A stretch of DNA of 37,083 bases from Prevotella sp. GTDB lineage: Bacteria > Bacteroidota > Bacteroidia > Bacteroidales > Bacteroidaceae. Numbering within the stretch: the stretch's first letter is position 1; each line of letters starts with the position of its first letter. The position numbers were made by a program, and so were the translations under genes. The stretch is taken from the NCBI GenBank assembly GCA_017476785.1, contig JAFUZD010000120.1:1-37083 (forward strand). The letters run 5' to 3'. Under the pieces are notes generated by a model. That model saw nothing but the letters and a program-made list of their open reading frames with translations. It made no database searches and was not told where the DNA came from. Shown one piece after another: positions 22,783 through 30,431 of the stretch.

Positions 22783-24342
22783 TTAGTAATTAGGATTCTG
22801 CTTCAATGCAGGGTCCGAAGCTAACTCTGTATAGGGAATGGGCAGATACTTGCGAGCCGAAGTCCAAGCACGGGTACGCTCAGAGTTCTCCACATTAGGC
22901 TCAGCCACCAGCACCTGAGCAGCACGACCCGTGCGGACGAGGTCGAAGTATCGCTTGCCTTCGCCAAAGAACTCGTGGCGGCGCTCGGCGAGCAGGGCAT
23001 CCTCAGTAGCAGCGCTCAAGTCGTTCAGACCGGCACGGCGACGCACCTCGTTCAGGTAGTTCTTGGCCGTAGTGGCATCACCACCCGTCTTCAGCAGCAG
23101 CTCGGCAGCGTTGAGCAGCGTCTCGGCATAGCGGTAGACGCGCAGATTCTGTCCGTAGCTCATCTGCTTGTCACCCGTGGCGCGCTCGCAGAGGGCGGCA
23201 TAGGCATAATGTTTGTTCAGCCAGAGGTTGGTATTCTGATAACGGGGAGCAAAGTCGGCCGTCAAATAGGGCGTCACGTCAAGAATGCTCACGTCGCGAC
23301 GCGTGTCGCCGGCTTGGAACGTGGCATAGGCATCGGTGCGGACGGGTGCAAAGCCCCAGCCATCGTTGGTGCCAATCTCACCGAAAGGAGCGGGAGCCGA
23401 GCAGAGGCGCGGAACCACCGTGCCACCGGCAAGAATAGCATCACCAGTACCCCAGCCGCGGGCCGTCTTGTTGTCGGAGTAGTTGACCTCAAAGATAGAT
23501 TCCTGTCCCCATTCGCCTTCAACGGTGAAAAGGTGCTCATAGCTGGGATCCAGCTGATAGTGGCTGTCGCCGATAATCTTCTGCATATAGCCGAGAGCCT
23601 TGGCGTAGCGGCTCTGATCTTGCTGATAGAGCACCCAGTCGGCATACAGCATATAGGCAGCAGCCTGCGACATACGACCGAGGTTGTCCTCGTCCCAGTA
23701 CATAGGCAGGGCGTTAGTCTCGATAGCTTCTTCAAGATCGGTGATGACGCGGTTGTACACCTCGGTGGCACCCTCGTCCCAGTCGGCAGCCAGCTGCGGG
23801 TACTGATAGTCACCCGACACACGCTCGAAAGTGAAGGGTACGTTACCCCAGAACTTCCACAGCCAGATGTAGTAGTAAGCACGCAGCACGCGCTCCTCAG
23901 CATTCAACGCTTTGTACACCTCGGGACGGATGGCACCAGCCTCGATGTTGTTCTCCAGATAGGCCAGCGCGTCATTGCAGCGCTTAACACCCGAATACAT
24001 ATTGCTCCATATACCCGTCATACCCTCCAACGGAGTCGACTCGTAGTTGGCCATCAGATGCCAGAACTTGTTGTCGCCAGGGCCGCTGCCGCCCACGAAG
24101 ATGTCGTCGGCCATAATGTCGGCCATAATATGCTGCGGGTTATACTGTACGCCGTTCCAGTCGTTCCACTGCACGGGGCTGTACGAAGCCACCACCGACT
24201 GCAACATCACCTCCTCGCCAGTGTAGTATTCGTCGGCAGACTGCTGGGTCTTCGACTGCTCCTCGAGGAAAGAATCAGAGCAACCGGTCAGTGCCAATGC
24301 ACCGGCCATCAGGCCCATTACTAATATATTGGTCTTTTTCAT
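22783..24342 (-). CDS. susD: SusD/RagB family outer-membrane glycan-binding lipoprotein
   Basis: SusD proteins sit as a lid on SusC and deliver oligosaccharides to it. The 519 residues begin with a lipoprotein signal (LALTGC, C21) and the typical CSDSFLEEQSKTQQSADEYY start. The C-terminal half has the family hallmarks: NYLNEVRRRAGL, LLAERRHEFFGEGKRYFDLVRTGRA and the closing KYLPIPYTELASDPALKQNPNY. The helical (TPR-like) fold is consistent with WNDWNGVQYNPQH near the start and conserved Trp/Tyr residues that often stack on sugars. It lies 38 nt after susC and 23 nt before the SGBP gene in one operon. The name is by family; the substrate is not starch by context. Confidence 0.96.
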   Translation of the reverse strand: MKKTNILVMGLMAGALALTGCSDSFLEEQSKTQQSADEYYTGEEVMLQSVVASYSPVQWNDWNGVQYNPQHIMADIMADDIFVGGSGPGDNKFWHLMANYESTPLEGMTGIWSNMYSGVKRCNDALAYLENNIEAGAIRPEVYKALNAEERVLRAYYYIWLWKFWGNVPFTFERVSGDYQYPQLAADWDEGATEVYNRVITDLEEAIETNALPMYWDEDNLGRMSQAAAYMLYADWVLYQQDQSRYAKALGYMQKIIGDSHYQLDPSYEHLFTVEGEWGQESIFEVNYSDNKTARGWGTGDAILAGGTVVPRLCSAPAPFGEIGTNDGWGFAPVRTDAYATFQAGDTRRDVSILDVTPYLTADFAPRYQNTNLWLNKHYAYAALCERATGDKQMSYGQNLRVYRYAETLLNAAELLLKTGGDATTAKNYLNEVRRRAGLNDLSAATEDALLAERRHEFFGEGKRYFDLVRTGRAAQVLVAEPNVENSERTRAWTSARKYLPIPYTELASDPALKQNPNY

Positions 24343-24380
24343 TGCTTTCTTTGATTAATACGTATAATTATTTTGTTCCA

Positions 24381-27300
24381 TTAGAATCCGAGATTGAAGC
24401 CAACGGTCCACGTGCGGGCCTGCGGATAGACACCGTAGTCAACACCTAAGGAGGTGGCACCCGACGAGATTTCCGGATCCATTCCGGCATACTTGCTGAT
24501 GGTCAGCAGATTCTCGGCAGCCACGAAGACGCGCAGGCGGTCAATGCCAATCTGCCGCAGGATGTTCTTCGGCAGCGTATAGCCCAGCTGGATGTTCTTC
24601 AGGCGCATATAAGCACCGTCGGTCAGATAGAGGTCGGACGCAGCCCAGTTCTGCGTCTTGTCACCATAGACGAAGCGCGGATACTTGTTGGACGTGCCCT
24701 CGCCGGTCCAGCGGCCCAGCATCCAAGCCGGCAGATTCTGCTTCTCCACGTCCACACGGCGGGTGGCATCGAAGATGTCGTTGCCCCATACACCCTGCAG
24801 CATTGCAGAGAAGTCGAAGCCACGCCACTCGGCGGCAATATTGATACCGTAGGTCCAGTCGGGCGTACCCTTACCGATGCGCACGCGGTCGTTCTCGGTG
24901 ATGACGCCATCGCCGTCCGTATCCAAGAAGCGTACGTCGCCCGGTACGGGATTGGCATTGACGGTGTGCGTCTTGCCATCGGTCTGGCGGGCCAGATACT
25001 CGTCCACCTCGGCCTTATTCTGGAAGATTCCGTCGGTCTTGTAGCCATAGAAGTAGGGGAACGGCTCGCCGTTCTTGGCGGCAGTGATGGTACCTGTGCC
25101 TTGGAAACCGTCCAACTCTTGGAAGCCGGTCTCGTTGCCGTAGTTCACCAGCTCGTTCTTCAGATAAGAGAGGTTGCCGCTGACGCGGAACTTGGCATCG
25201 GCAATACGGAACTTGTAGGAAGCCTCAAACTCAACGCCCGAGTTCTTCATCTCGCCGACGTTACCCCAAGGCTTAGCCTCGCCGATGTAGGTCGGGATGG
25301 GCATCTGCAGCAGCATACCGTTAGTCTTCTTGATGTAATAGTCTACCGTGAAGGTCAGTTTATTGTTGAAGAAGCCGAAGTCCAGTCCGAAGTCGGTCTG
25401 CTCGCTCTCCTCCCACTTCAGCTTGGAGTTGGGCAGATGCGAAGCCTTCGAGCCCGTGGCCGGCAGCTCCTCGCGCCCGAGCAGATAGTTGTTGTTGCCG
25501 CCCGTGGCAGCATTCACCGTGTAGAGGAAGTTGGGGATGGCCTCGTTACCGTTCTTACCCCAAGAGAAGCGAACTTTGAAGTTGGTCAGCCAATTGCGGG
25601 TGGGCTCCATAAACTTCTCGTTCATCACGTTCCAACCGAGCGAGAAAGAGGGGAAAGTGGCATACTTGTTGTCGGGGCCGAACTTCGACGAACCGTCACG
25701 ACGGACGGTCACCTCGGCCATATAGCGCTCGTCGTAGTTGTAACTGATACGACCGAAGAGCGAAGCCAGCGTAGAAACGTCGTAGGGTGCACCGCTGACG
25801 CTCTGCTTACCCTCGACAGAAGTACCCGTAGAGGCGTCAATGTAGGGACGATTCAAGCCGATGATGTCGTGGCGGTTGCCATACAGATAGGAGCCGTACG
25901 ACTTCTTGGCCGACTGGCCGAGCACGACGTTGAACGAGTGGCCGTCAATCTCTTTGGCAAACGACAGCGTGTTCTCTATCTGCCATACCGTGTTGTCACC
26001 CTTAGTGCTGTAAGCAGCCGTGTGGTCGGACTCCGTACCGACACGGATGAAGTAGATGGGCGTATAGCCGTCGCTGCCCCAGAAGCTCTGGTCAGCACCA
26101 TAGCTGAAGTGATAGGTCAGCCCGTCGTAGAGCTGCAAGTCTGCGGCTACGTTAGCCACCAGCTTGTGGCTCCAGCCCTTGTCGCCGGGCAGAGCCAGCA
26201 TAGCCAGCGGGTTGCCGAACTCGTGGTAGTCGGTTCCGGGCGTCATATAGATCTGTCGTATGCCGTTGGCATCGGTACGGCCGGTGTAGAACGGCACATA
26301 GTTGGCAATGTTGGCGGTATTGTAGTCAATCTCGTCCAATGCTTCCTGCCCGTCCTTATAGGGCTTCAAGATGGGAGGCAATGCCAGAGCCGAACCCAGC
26401 ACAGAGCCTTGCCAAGCATTGGCGTCGATAGACTTGCTGTGGATGCGGGCATAGGAGAGGTTGACCGCTACGTCGAGCTTGTTGAGCCACTTGCGGTCCT
26501 TCGTCTTGTCAAAGATGTTGTACTTCGTATTCGAACGCAGCGTCAGACGATTATAGTTCGAACGGTCCCAGTTGCCGCCGATGATACCCTCGGAGGTATA
26601 GTAGCCCAGCGACAGATAGTAGTTCACCTTCTCCGAAGCGCCACTCACGCTCAGTTCGTGGTTCTGCACGGGTGCATTGTCATTGAACACAAGGTCCTGC
26701 CAGTCGGTACTCTCAGCGAAAGCGTAGGGATTGGCATAAGGAGCAGCCTGTCCGGCATTGATGTAACCCTCGTTAATCAGCACGGCATAGTCGGTAGCAT
26801 TCAGCACATCGCGGTGCTTCCAAGCTGACTGCCAGCCCTGCGAGAAGTTATAGTTGACACTGACCTTGCCTTCCTTGCCTTTCTTAGTAGTGACTAGTAC
26901 CACACCGTTGGCGGCACGGGCACCATAGATAGCACCAGATGCCGCATCCTTCAGCACTTCCAAGCTCTCAATATCACTGGGGTTCAGATAGTCCAGTCCA
27001 CCCTCAATGGGCATACCGTCGACGATATACAGCGGGTCGGAACCGGCATTCATCGAGCCGACGCCACGGATGCGGACGCGGGCGGCAGCACCGGGCTGGC
27101 CGGATGACGACGTCACCTGCACACCAGAGGCCAAGCCCTTCAGGGCATTGTCCATACGCAGCGGAGCCGTCGAGGCGAGGTCTTCGCTGTTGACCTTTGC
27201 GATTGAAGCGGTCACCACGCTCTTTTTCTGCACACCGTAACCGACGACCACTACCTCGTCAAGCAGCTTGTCGTCAGTCTGCAACGTGATGCGCAGATTG

Positions 27301-27560
27301 TCCTGTGCCTTCACCTCCTGCGTCTGATAACCGATGTAGGAGATGACCAACGTAGCACCCGGCTGGACCGAAACGCTGAAGTTTCCGTCGAAGTCGGTCA
27401 CAGAACCATTGCTGGTTCCCTTCTCAACTACAGAGGCACCGATGACGGGTTCGTTGCTGTTGTCCACCACAACACCCGAAATCGTACGCTTCTGTGCAAG
27501 AGCAGTAGCTGACATTATTATAAATGACAGCAACAAGAATAAAAACTTGCTTCTTTTCAT
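24381..27560 (-). CDS. susC: SusC/RagA family TonB-dependent glycan importer
   Basis: Outer-membrane transporter for oligosaccharides, energised by TonB. The 1059 residues comprise a signal peptide (1-22), an N-terminal carboxypeptidase-regulatory-like domain (about 26-95: ISGVVVDNSNEPVIGASV), the family segment DEVVVVGYGVQKK (101-113), a plug (about 115-230, with IRGVGSMNAGSDPLYIVDGMP) and a beta-barrel ending RTWTVGFNLGF with the terminal Phe typical of outer-membrane barrels. First gene of the PUL operon: its leader is about 77 nt, and its upstream region shares spaced elements with the GH3 unit. There is no STN domain, so control by an anti-sigma pair is not expected. Family assignment is secure; the substrate, probably a beta-glucan, is inferred from the neighbouring GH16/GH5/GH3. 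Confidence 0.97.
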   Translation of the reverse strand: MKRSKFLFLLLSFIIMSATALAQKRTISGVVVDNSNEPVIGASVVEKGTSNGSVTDFDGNFSVSVQPGATLVISYIGYQTQEVKAQDNLRITLQTDDKLLDEVVVVGYGVQKKSVVTASIAKVNSEDLASTAPLRMDNALKGLASGVQVTSSSGQPGAAARVRIRGVGSMNAGSDPLYIVDGMPIEGGLDYLNPSDIESLEVLKDAASGAIYGARAANGVVLVTTKKGKEGKVSVNYNFSQGWQSAWKHRDVLNATDYAVLINEGYINAGQAAPYANPYAFAESTDWQDLVFNDNAPVQNHELSVSGASEKVNYYLSLGYYTSEGIIGGNWDRSNYNRLTLRSNTKYNIFDKTKDRKWLNKLDVAVNLSYARIHSKSIDANAWQGSVLGSALALPPILKPYKDGQEALDEIDYNTANIANYVPFYTGRTDANGIRQIYMTPGTDYHEFGNPLAMLALPGDKGWSHKLVANVAADLQLYDGLTYHFSYGADQSFWGSDGYTPIYFIRVGTESDHTAAYSTKGDNTVWQIENTLSFAKEIDGHSFNVVLGQSAKKSYGSYLYGNRHDIIGLNRPYIDASTGTSVEGKQSVSGAPYDVSTLASLFGRISYNYDERYMAEVTVRRDGSSKFGPDNKYATFPSFSLGWNVMNEKFMEPTRNWLTNFKVRFSWGKNGNEAIPNFLYTVNAATGGNNNYLLGREELPATGSKASHLPNSKLKWEESEQTDFGLDFGFFNNKLTFTVDYYIKKTNGMLLQMPIPTYIGEAKPWGNVGEMKNSGVEFEASYKFRIADAKFRVSGNLSYLKNELVNYGNETGFQELDGFQGTGTITAAKNGEPFPYFYGYKTDGIFQNKAEVDEYLARQTDGKTHTVNANPVPGDVRFLDTDGDGVITENDRVRIGKGTPDWTYGINIAAEWRGFDFSAMLQGVWGNDIFDATRRVDVEKQNLPAWMLGRWTGEGTSNKYPRFVYGDKTQNWAASDLYLTDGAYMRLKNIQLGYTLPKNILRQIGIDRLRVFVAAENLLTISKYAGMDPEISSGATSLGVDYGVYPQARTWTVGFNLGF

Positions 27561-27641
27561 ACGTTAATTGTTTGTTATTGATATTATTAAGTTAGTTTTT
27601 CCTGTTTCAGGTTTCTCCCTCCCTTTGAGGGACTGACGATG

Positions 27642-27792
27642 CAAAGGTATTTAAAAAAAGGTCAAAACGATAGGCCTTTGGGCTAAAAAGTGGACGATTT
27701 TAGCGACATTAGAAAAGCAAACCTTTGTTTTTCAGTTGGTTAACAATTAGCTCCCTCGCCAAATGAGTGGACGCAATATAGAGGTGTATTTC
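27642..27792 (-). promoter_or_regulatory. Promoter and conserved upstream elements of the susC operon
   Basis: The minus strand reads TACCTTTG at 27649-27642. Upstream (plus-strand spelling) lie CTAAAAAGTGGACG (27683-27696), itself flanked by GCTAAAA/TTTTAGC arms (27682-27688 and 27698-27704), and GAGTGGAC (27765-27772) followed by TATAGAGGTGTATTTC (27777-27792). The AGTGG cores (27689 and 27766) are 77 bp apart, as in front of the GH3 unit. Distances to the -7 box differ by only 1 bp between the two promoters. Confidence 0.65.
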
Positions 27793-27799
27793 AAACAAT

Positions 27800-27851
27800 T
27801 TAAGCTAAAATTCACCCATTTTAAGTGTTTTCTGGGTGAATTTTAGCTTAA
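27800..27851 (-). terminator. Perfect 19-bp inverted repeat, aquaporin terminator
   Basis: Arms 27800-27818 and 27833-27851 are perfectly complementary (TTAAGCTAAAATTCACCCA) with a 14-nt loop. It is 29 nt beyond the aqpZ stop. Its sequence shares AGCTTAA with the feoAB terminator. A classic U-run is weak, so termination may rely on stem strength. Confidence 0.75.
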
Positions 27852-27880
27852 CTTTCAGCTGTTCTGCGTGGCGCAGCTGC

Positions 27881-28555
27881 TTACTTCTCCTCGGTGTCAA
27901 TCACCTTCCAGATGCAAGCTGCCAGTGCACCGCCCACCAGCGGACCTACGATGAACACCCACAGGTCTGCCAATGCCTGACCGCGCTCGAAGAGAGCCGG
28001 GCCGATGGAACGGGCGGGATTCACCGACGTACCGGTGAAGTTGATGCCCACGAGGTGAATCAGAATGAGGCTCAGACCGATAGCCAGACCGGCAAAGTTG
28101 TTGGTTGCACCATTCGTCTTGGCCGTAGCGCCCAGCACCACGAGCACGAAGAGCGTGGTCAGCACCACTTCGACAAGCAGGCCGTTGGCCACACCGCCAG
28201 CACAGGAGTTGGCACCTGTCGTAGTGCCTGCAGCCAGACCCGGAGCCGTAGCTACGATACCAGCCAGCACGGCAGCGGCCAGAATGGCACCGATGACTTG
28301 GAATACGATGTACATACCGCAGTCCTTAGCGTTGATGCGACCGCTGAGGAACACGCCCAGCGTGATGGCGGGATTGATATGGCAACCGCTGATGCCGCCG
28401 ATGGTATAGGCCATAGCGACTACCGAGAGGCCAAAAGCAATGGCCGTACCCACTACCGATGCTGCGTCGTGACCGCAATTCAGGCTGACAGCTGCGCCGC
28501 ATCCTAACAATGTAAGCACGAACGTGCCCACCAATTCTGCTAAATACTTTTTCAT
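27881..28555 (-). CDS. aqpZ: Aquaporin, AqpZ type
   Basis: A 224-residue MIP-family water channel in the inner membrane, with six hydrophobic helices and two half-helices. Both NPA motifs are present: HINPAIT (N61) and SVNPARS (N179). The aromatic/arginine filter can be read by alignment to E. coli AqpZ as F41, H167, T176 and R182, the water-selective set, so glycerol transport is unlikely. The N-terminus MKKYLAELVGTFVLTLLGCG is typical. The gene has a complete promoter and its own terminator, so it appears to be a single-gene unit. Its place between the PUL and the GH43 gene does not by itself imply a role in glycan use. Confidence 0.95.
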   Translation of the reverse strand: MKKYLAELVGTFVLTLLGCGAAVSLNCGHDAASVVGTAIAFGLSVVAMAYTIGGISGCHINPAITLGVFLSGRINAKDCGMYIVFQVIGAILAAAVLAGIVATAPGLAAGTTTGANSCAGGVANGLLVEVVLTTLFVLVVLGATAKTNGATNNFAGLAIGLSLILIHLVGINFTGTSVNPARSIGPALFERGQALADLWVFIVGPLVGGALAACIWKVIDTEEK

Positions 28556-28599
28556 AATGCTTTGTTTTTAGATTGATTATTTAAGTGATTAATTTGTCG

Positions 28600-28630
28600 C
28601 AAATATAGGCAAAATATTTGAAAACCACAA
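28600..28630 (-). promoter_or_regulatory. Promoter of aqpZ
   Basis: A -33 TTG (28630-28628), an exact 20-nt spacer and a -7 TATATTTG (28607-28600) on the minus strand. The leader is about 40 nt. Confidence 0.8.
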
Positions 28631-28634
28631 GCAA

Positions 28635-28677
28635 AAAGGGGCGAAATCATCACTTTTGAGGATGATTCCGCCCCTTT
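28635..28677 (-). terminator. Terminator after GH43
   Basis: Arms AAAGGGGCG (28635-28643) and CGCCCCTTT (28669-28677) form the base, and after one mismatch AATCATC/GATGATT extends the stem; the loop is 8 nt. It lies 5 nt after the GH43 stop and directly upstream of the aqpZ -33 element. U-rich flanks follow on the minus strand. Confidence 0.75.
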
Positions 28678-28682
28678 CTGCC

Positions 28683-30227
28683 CTATTTCTCCTGATAGTC
28701 AAAGTAGTAGAAGTCGGCATAGCCGCCTCCTTCTTTCCCCTCTGCCATCATTCCGATGGTCACGCCCGTGAATCCGCCGGCCACCTCGGTGCTCACCAGC
28801 GAGCAGTCTACGTCGCCAACGTGGAGCCAGTCCCGTGCGTCGGTTGCGGCATAGAAGCGGTAGAACTGCCCGTCGCTCGTGATGCGCAGACGGACGCGCT
28901 CGGGCACCTGCTCCCACTCGGTGCTGCCGCAGCAGGCGTTGAGCGACTTCAGCGCGCACATCAGCCGGATGCCGTTCTGCGTGGCGTAGAGGTCGATGTG
29001 GCCGTTGTTGATCTGGAAGACCGACAGTCCGAAGGTGCCTGTCTGCGTACTGTCAGCCCCGCCGTGCAGGCTCAGCTGGGTCTCCACCTCGATGCGCTCG
29101 CTCTCCTGTCGCCGTCCTACAAACGTGGGGCGGTCGTTCTCGTTCAGCGAACTGTGGGGATAGAGCCGCAGCCGGCCGTCAGCCTGCTCGTAGTTCTTTG
29201 CAATGGGATTCTGCTGATACACCCACTCAGGGCCCAGCTTATTATTAAATAAGGTACGCGTGAGCGACTTCTGTACGGGAACGGCGGGCAGCGTGTTCAC
29301 CTGCATCAGCGTGTCGATGGGGTTACCGCCGTTCACAACCGGCCATTTCCCCTTTTCCCACGTCACGGGTGCCAGATAGGTCTCGCGCCCCAGATGGTGG
29401 TACGAACCGCCGAAGTTGCGGTAGGCAAGAAACACCATCCACCACGAGCCGTCGGCCGCCTGCACCAAGTCGCCGTGCCCCGTGCCCTGTATCTGCATCC
29501 CCTGTCCGGCCATCGAGCAGTTAGTCAGCAGCGGATTGGCGGGATTGGACACGTAGGGGCCGCCTATCTTGCGGCTGCGGGCGATGGTCAGCTTGTGGGC
29601 CAGCTCGGTGCCGCCCTCCGAGATCAACAGATAGTACCAGCCATCCTTCTTGTAGAGGTGCGGTCCCTCGGGATAGCGCCCGCCCGTTCCGCGCCACAGC
29701 GGCTGGCTCTCGGAGAGCTGTTCGCCCGTCTGGGGATTGATTTCGCAGAGCATTATCGTGTTGTCGGGATTGCTCACCATATAGCAATGGCCGTCCTCGA
29801 AATAGAGCGAGGGGTCAATGCCCTGCTGCTTCAGCCATACGGGCTCGCTCCACGGACCGCGCGGATCGGTGGCCGTGACGAGGAAGTTGCCCCCGTTGCC
29901 CACGTTGGTAGTTATCATATAGTAGGTGCCGTCGTTATAACGGATGGTGGGGGCGTAGATGCCCAGCCACGACGTGGCTCCCTTCAGCGGCAGCTGGCTC
30001 TCGCGATCGAGCACATTGCCGATGAGTTCCCAGTTGACCAAGTCTTTCGAGTGGTAGACGGGCACACCGGGAAAATACTGGAACGACGAGTTGACCAGAT
30101 AGAAGTCACTGCCCACCCGACACACCGAGGGGTCGGGATGGAAACCGGGGACGACGGGGTTGCGCAACTGTGCCGAAGCACTCAGCACGGCCACGAGCGT
30201 CAAGAGAAGAAGAAGATGCTTTTTCAT
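28683..30227 (-). CDS. Glycoside hydrolase family 43, beta-xylosidase/arabinofuranosidase-like
   Basis: A 514-residue secreted enzyme with a type I signal peptide (1-20, ending ASAQ) and no lipobox. The N-terminal five-bladed propeller (about 22-320) begins NPVVPGFHPDPSVCRVGSDFYL with the catalytic base D32. D139 in GIDPSLYFEDG is the pKa modulator and E187 in YPEGPHLYK is the general acid. The C-terminal region (about 330-514) is a beta-sandwich typical of the long GH43 xylosidases. Likely substrates are xylo- or arabino-oligosaccharides, which differ from the beta-glucan suggested for the PUL. It has its own promoter and terminator and so is independent of that locus. Confidence 0.92.
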   Translation of the reverse strand: MKKHLLLLLTLVAVLSASAQLRNPVVPGFHPDPSVCRVGSDFYLVNSSFQYFPGVPVYHSKDLVNWELIGNVLDRESQLPLKGATSWLGIYAPTIRYNDGTYYMITTNVGNGGNFLVTATDPRGPWSEPVWLKQQGIDPSLYFEDGHCYMVSNPDNTIMLCEINPQTGEQLSESQPLWRGTGGRYPEGPHLYKKDGWYYLLISEGGTELAHKLTIARSRKIGGPYVSNPANPLLTNCSMAGQGMQIQGTGHGDLVQAADGSWWMVFLAYRNFGGSYHHLGRETYLAPVTWEKGKWPVVNGGNPIDTLMQVNTLPAVPVQKSLTRTLFNNKLGPEWVYQQNPIAKNYEQADGRLRLYPHSSLNENDRPTFVGRRQESERIEVETQLSLHGGADSTQTGTFGLSVFQINNGHIDLYATQNGIRLMCALKSLNACCGSTEWEQVPERVRLRITSDGQFYRFYAATDARDWLHVGDVDCSLVSTEVAGGFTGVTIGMMAEGKEGGGYADFYYFDYQEK

Positions 30228-30248
30228 ATCAGAATAGTTTAGACTTTA

Positions 30249-30280
30249 CAAAGATACGCATAATCCCTCAAAGTACCAAA
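30249..30280 (-). promoter_or_regulatory. Promoter of GH43
   Basis: A -33 TTTG (30280-30277), an exact 20-nt spacer and a -7 TATCTTTG (30256-30249). The box is 21 nt before the ATG, giving a leader of about 17 nt. Confidence 0.8.
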
Positions 30281-30291
30281 CCTATGGGCAT

Positions 30292-30354
30292 AAAAAAAGG
30301 GACTACGCTTAGTCCCAACCTTGTTAACCTTAAATCTAATACTATGAAAAACAC
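30292..30354 (-). ncRNA. Candidate small RNA (about 63 nt) with own promoter and terminator
   Basis: On the minus strand a -7 TACATTTG (30366-30359) with TTG 19 nt upstream predicts a start near 30354. The transcript would run through an A/U-rich part (CATAGTATTAGATTTAAGG) into a perfect terminator: GGGACTA at 30316-30310 (minus spelling), loop AGCG, TAGTCCC, then seven U (30298-30292). The unit sits in the gap between the MutS-like and GH43 genes. I recall similar A/U-rich-plus-terminator units recurring in Bacteroidales intergenic regions (compare the Rfam Bacteroidales-1 type), but identity is not verified. The end could also serve as the terminator of the MutS-like gene. Confidence 0.6.
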
Positions 30355-30358
30355 ATTG

Positions 30359-30388
30359 CAAATGTACGCATTTTCAGAACAATGGCAA
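30359..30388 (-). promoter_or_regulatory. Promoter of the candidate small RNA
   Basis: TTG at 30388-30386, 19-nt spacer, TACATTTG at 30366-30359, all on the minus strand. Immediately upstream the plus strand reads GTCCACTTTTTAG (30396-30408), the same 13 bases (opposite strand) as the susC-proximal AGTGG element. Confidence 0.6.
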
Positions 30389-30431
30389 GCAAAACGTCCA
30401 CTTTTTAGTGTCAATCCTACTATTAATTGAC

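Larger units (their letters stand above)
27561..27880. other. 320-nt non-coding region between susC and aquaporin
   Basis: It contains the susC leader (with TTGATA and AAGTTAGT at 27577-27592 resembling the GH3 leader repeat), the -7 box, the two AGTGG elements, and the aquaporin terminator hairpin. I see no protein-coding gene. Confidence 0.75.

Noticed and set aside
28683-30227. GH43 as a member of the same PUL as susC
   Set aside because: It has its own promoter and terminator, is separated by aqpZ, and its predicted substrate differs, so membership is not supported.
30344-30430. Plus-strand 28-codon frame starting ATGAAAAACACA
   Set aside because: No promoter upstream and no plus-strand gene downstream to lead; the region is better explained as the antisense of a small-RNA unit.
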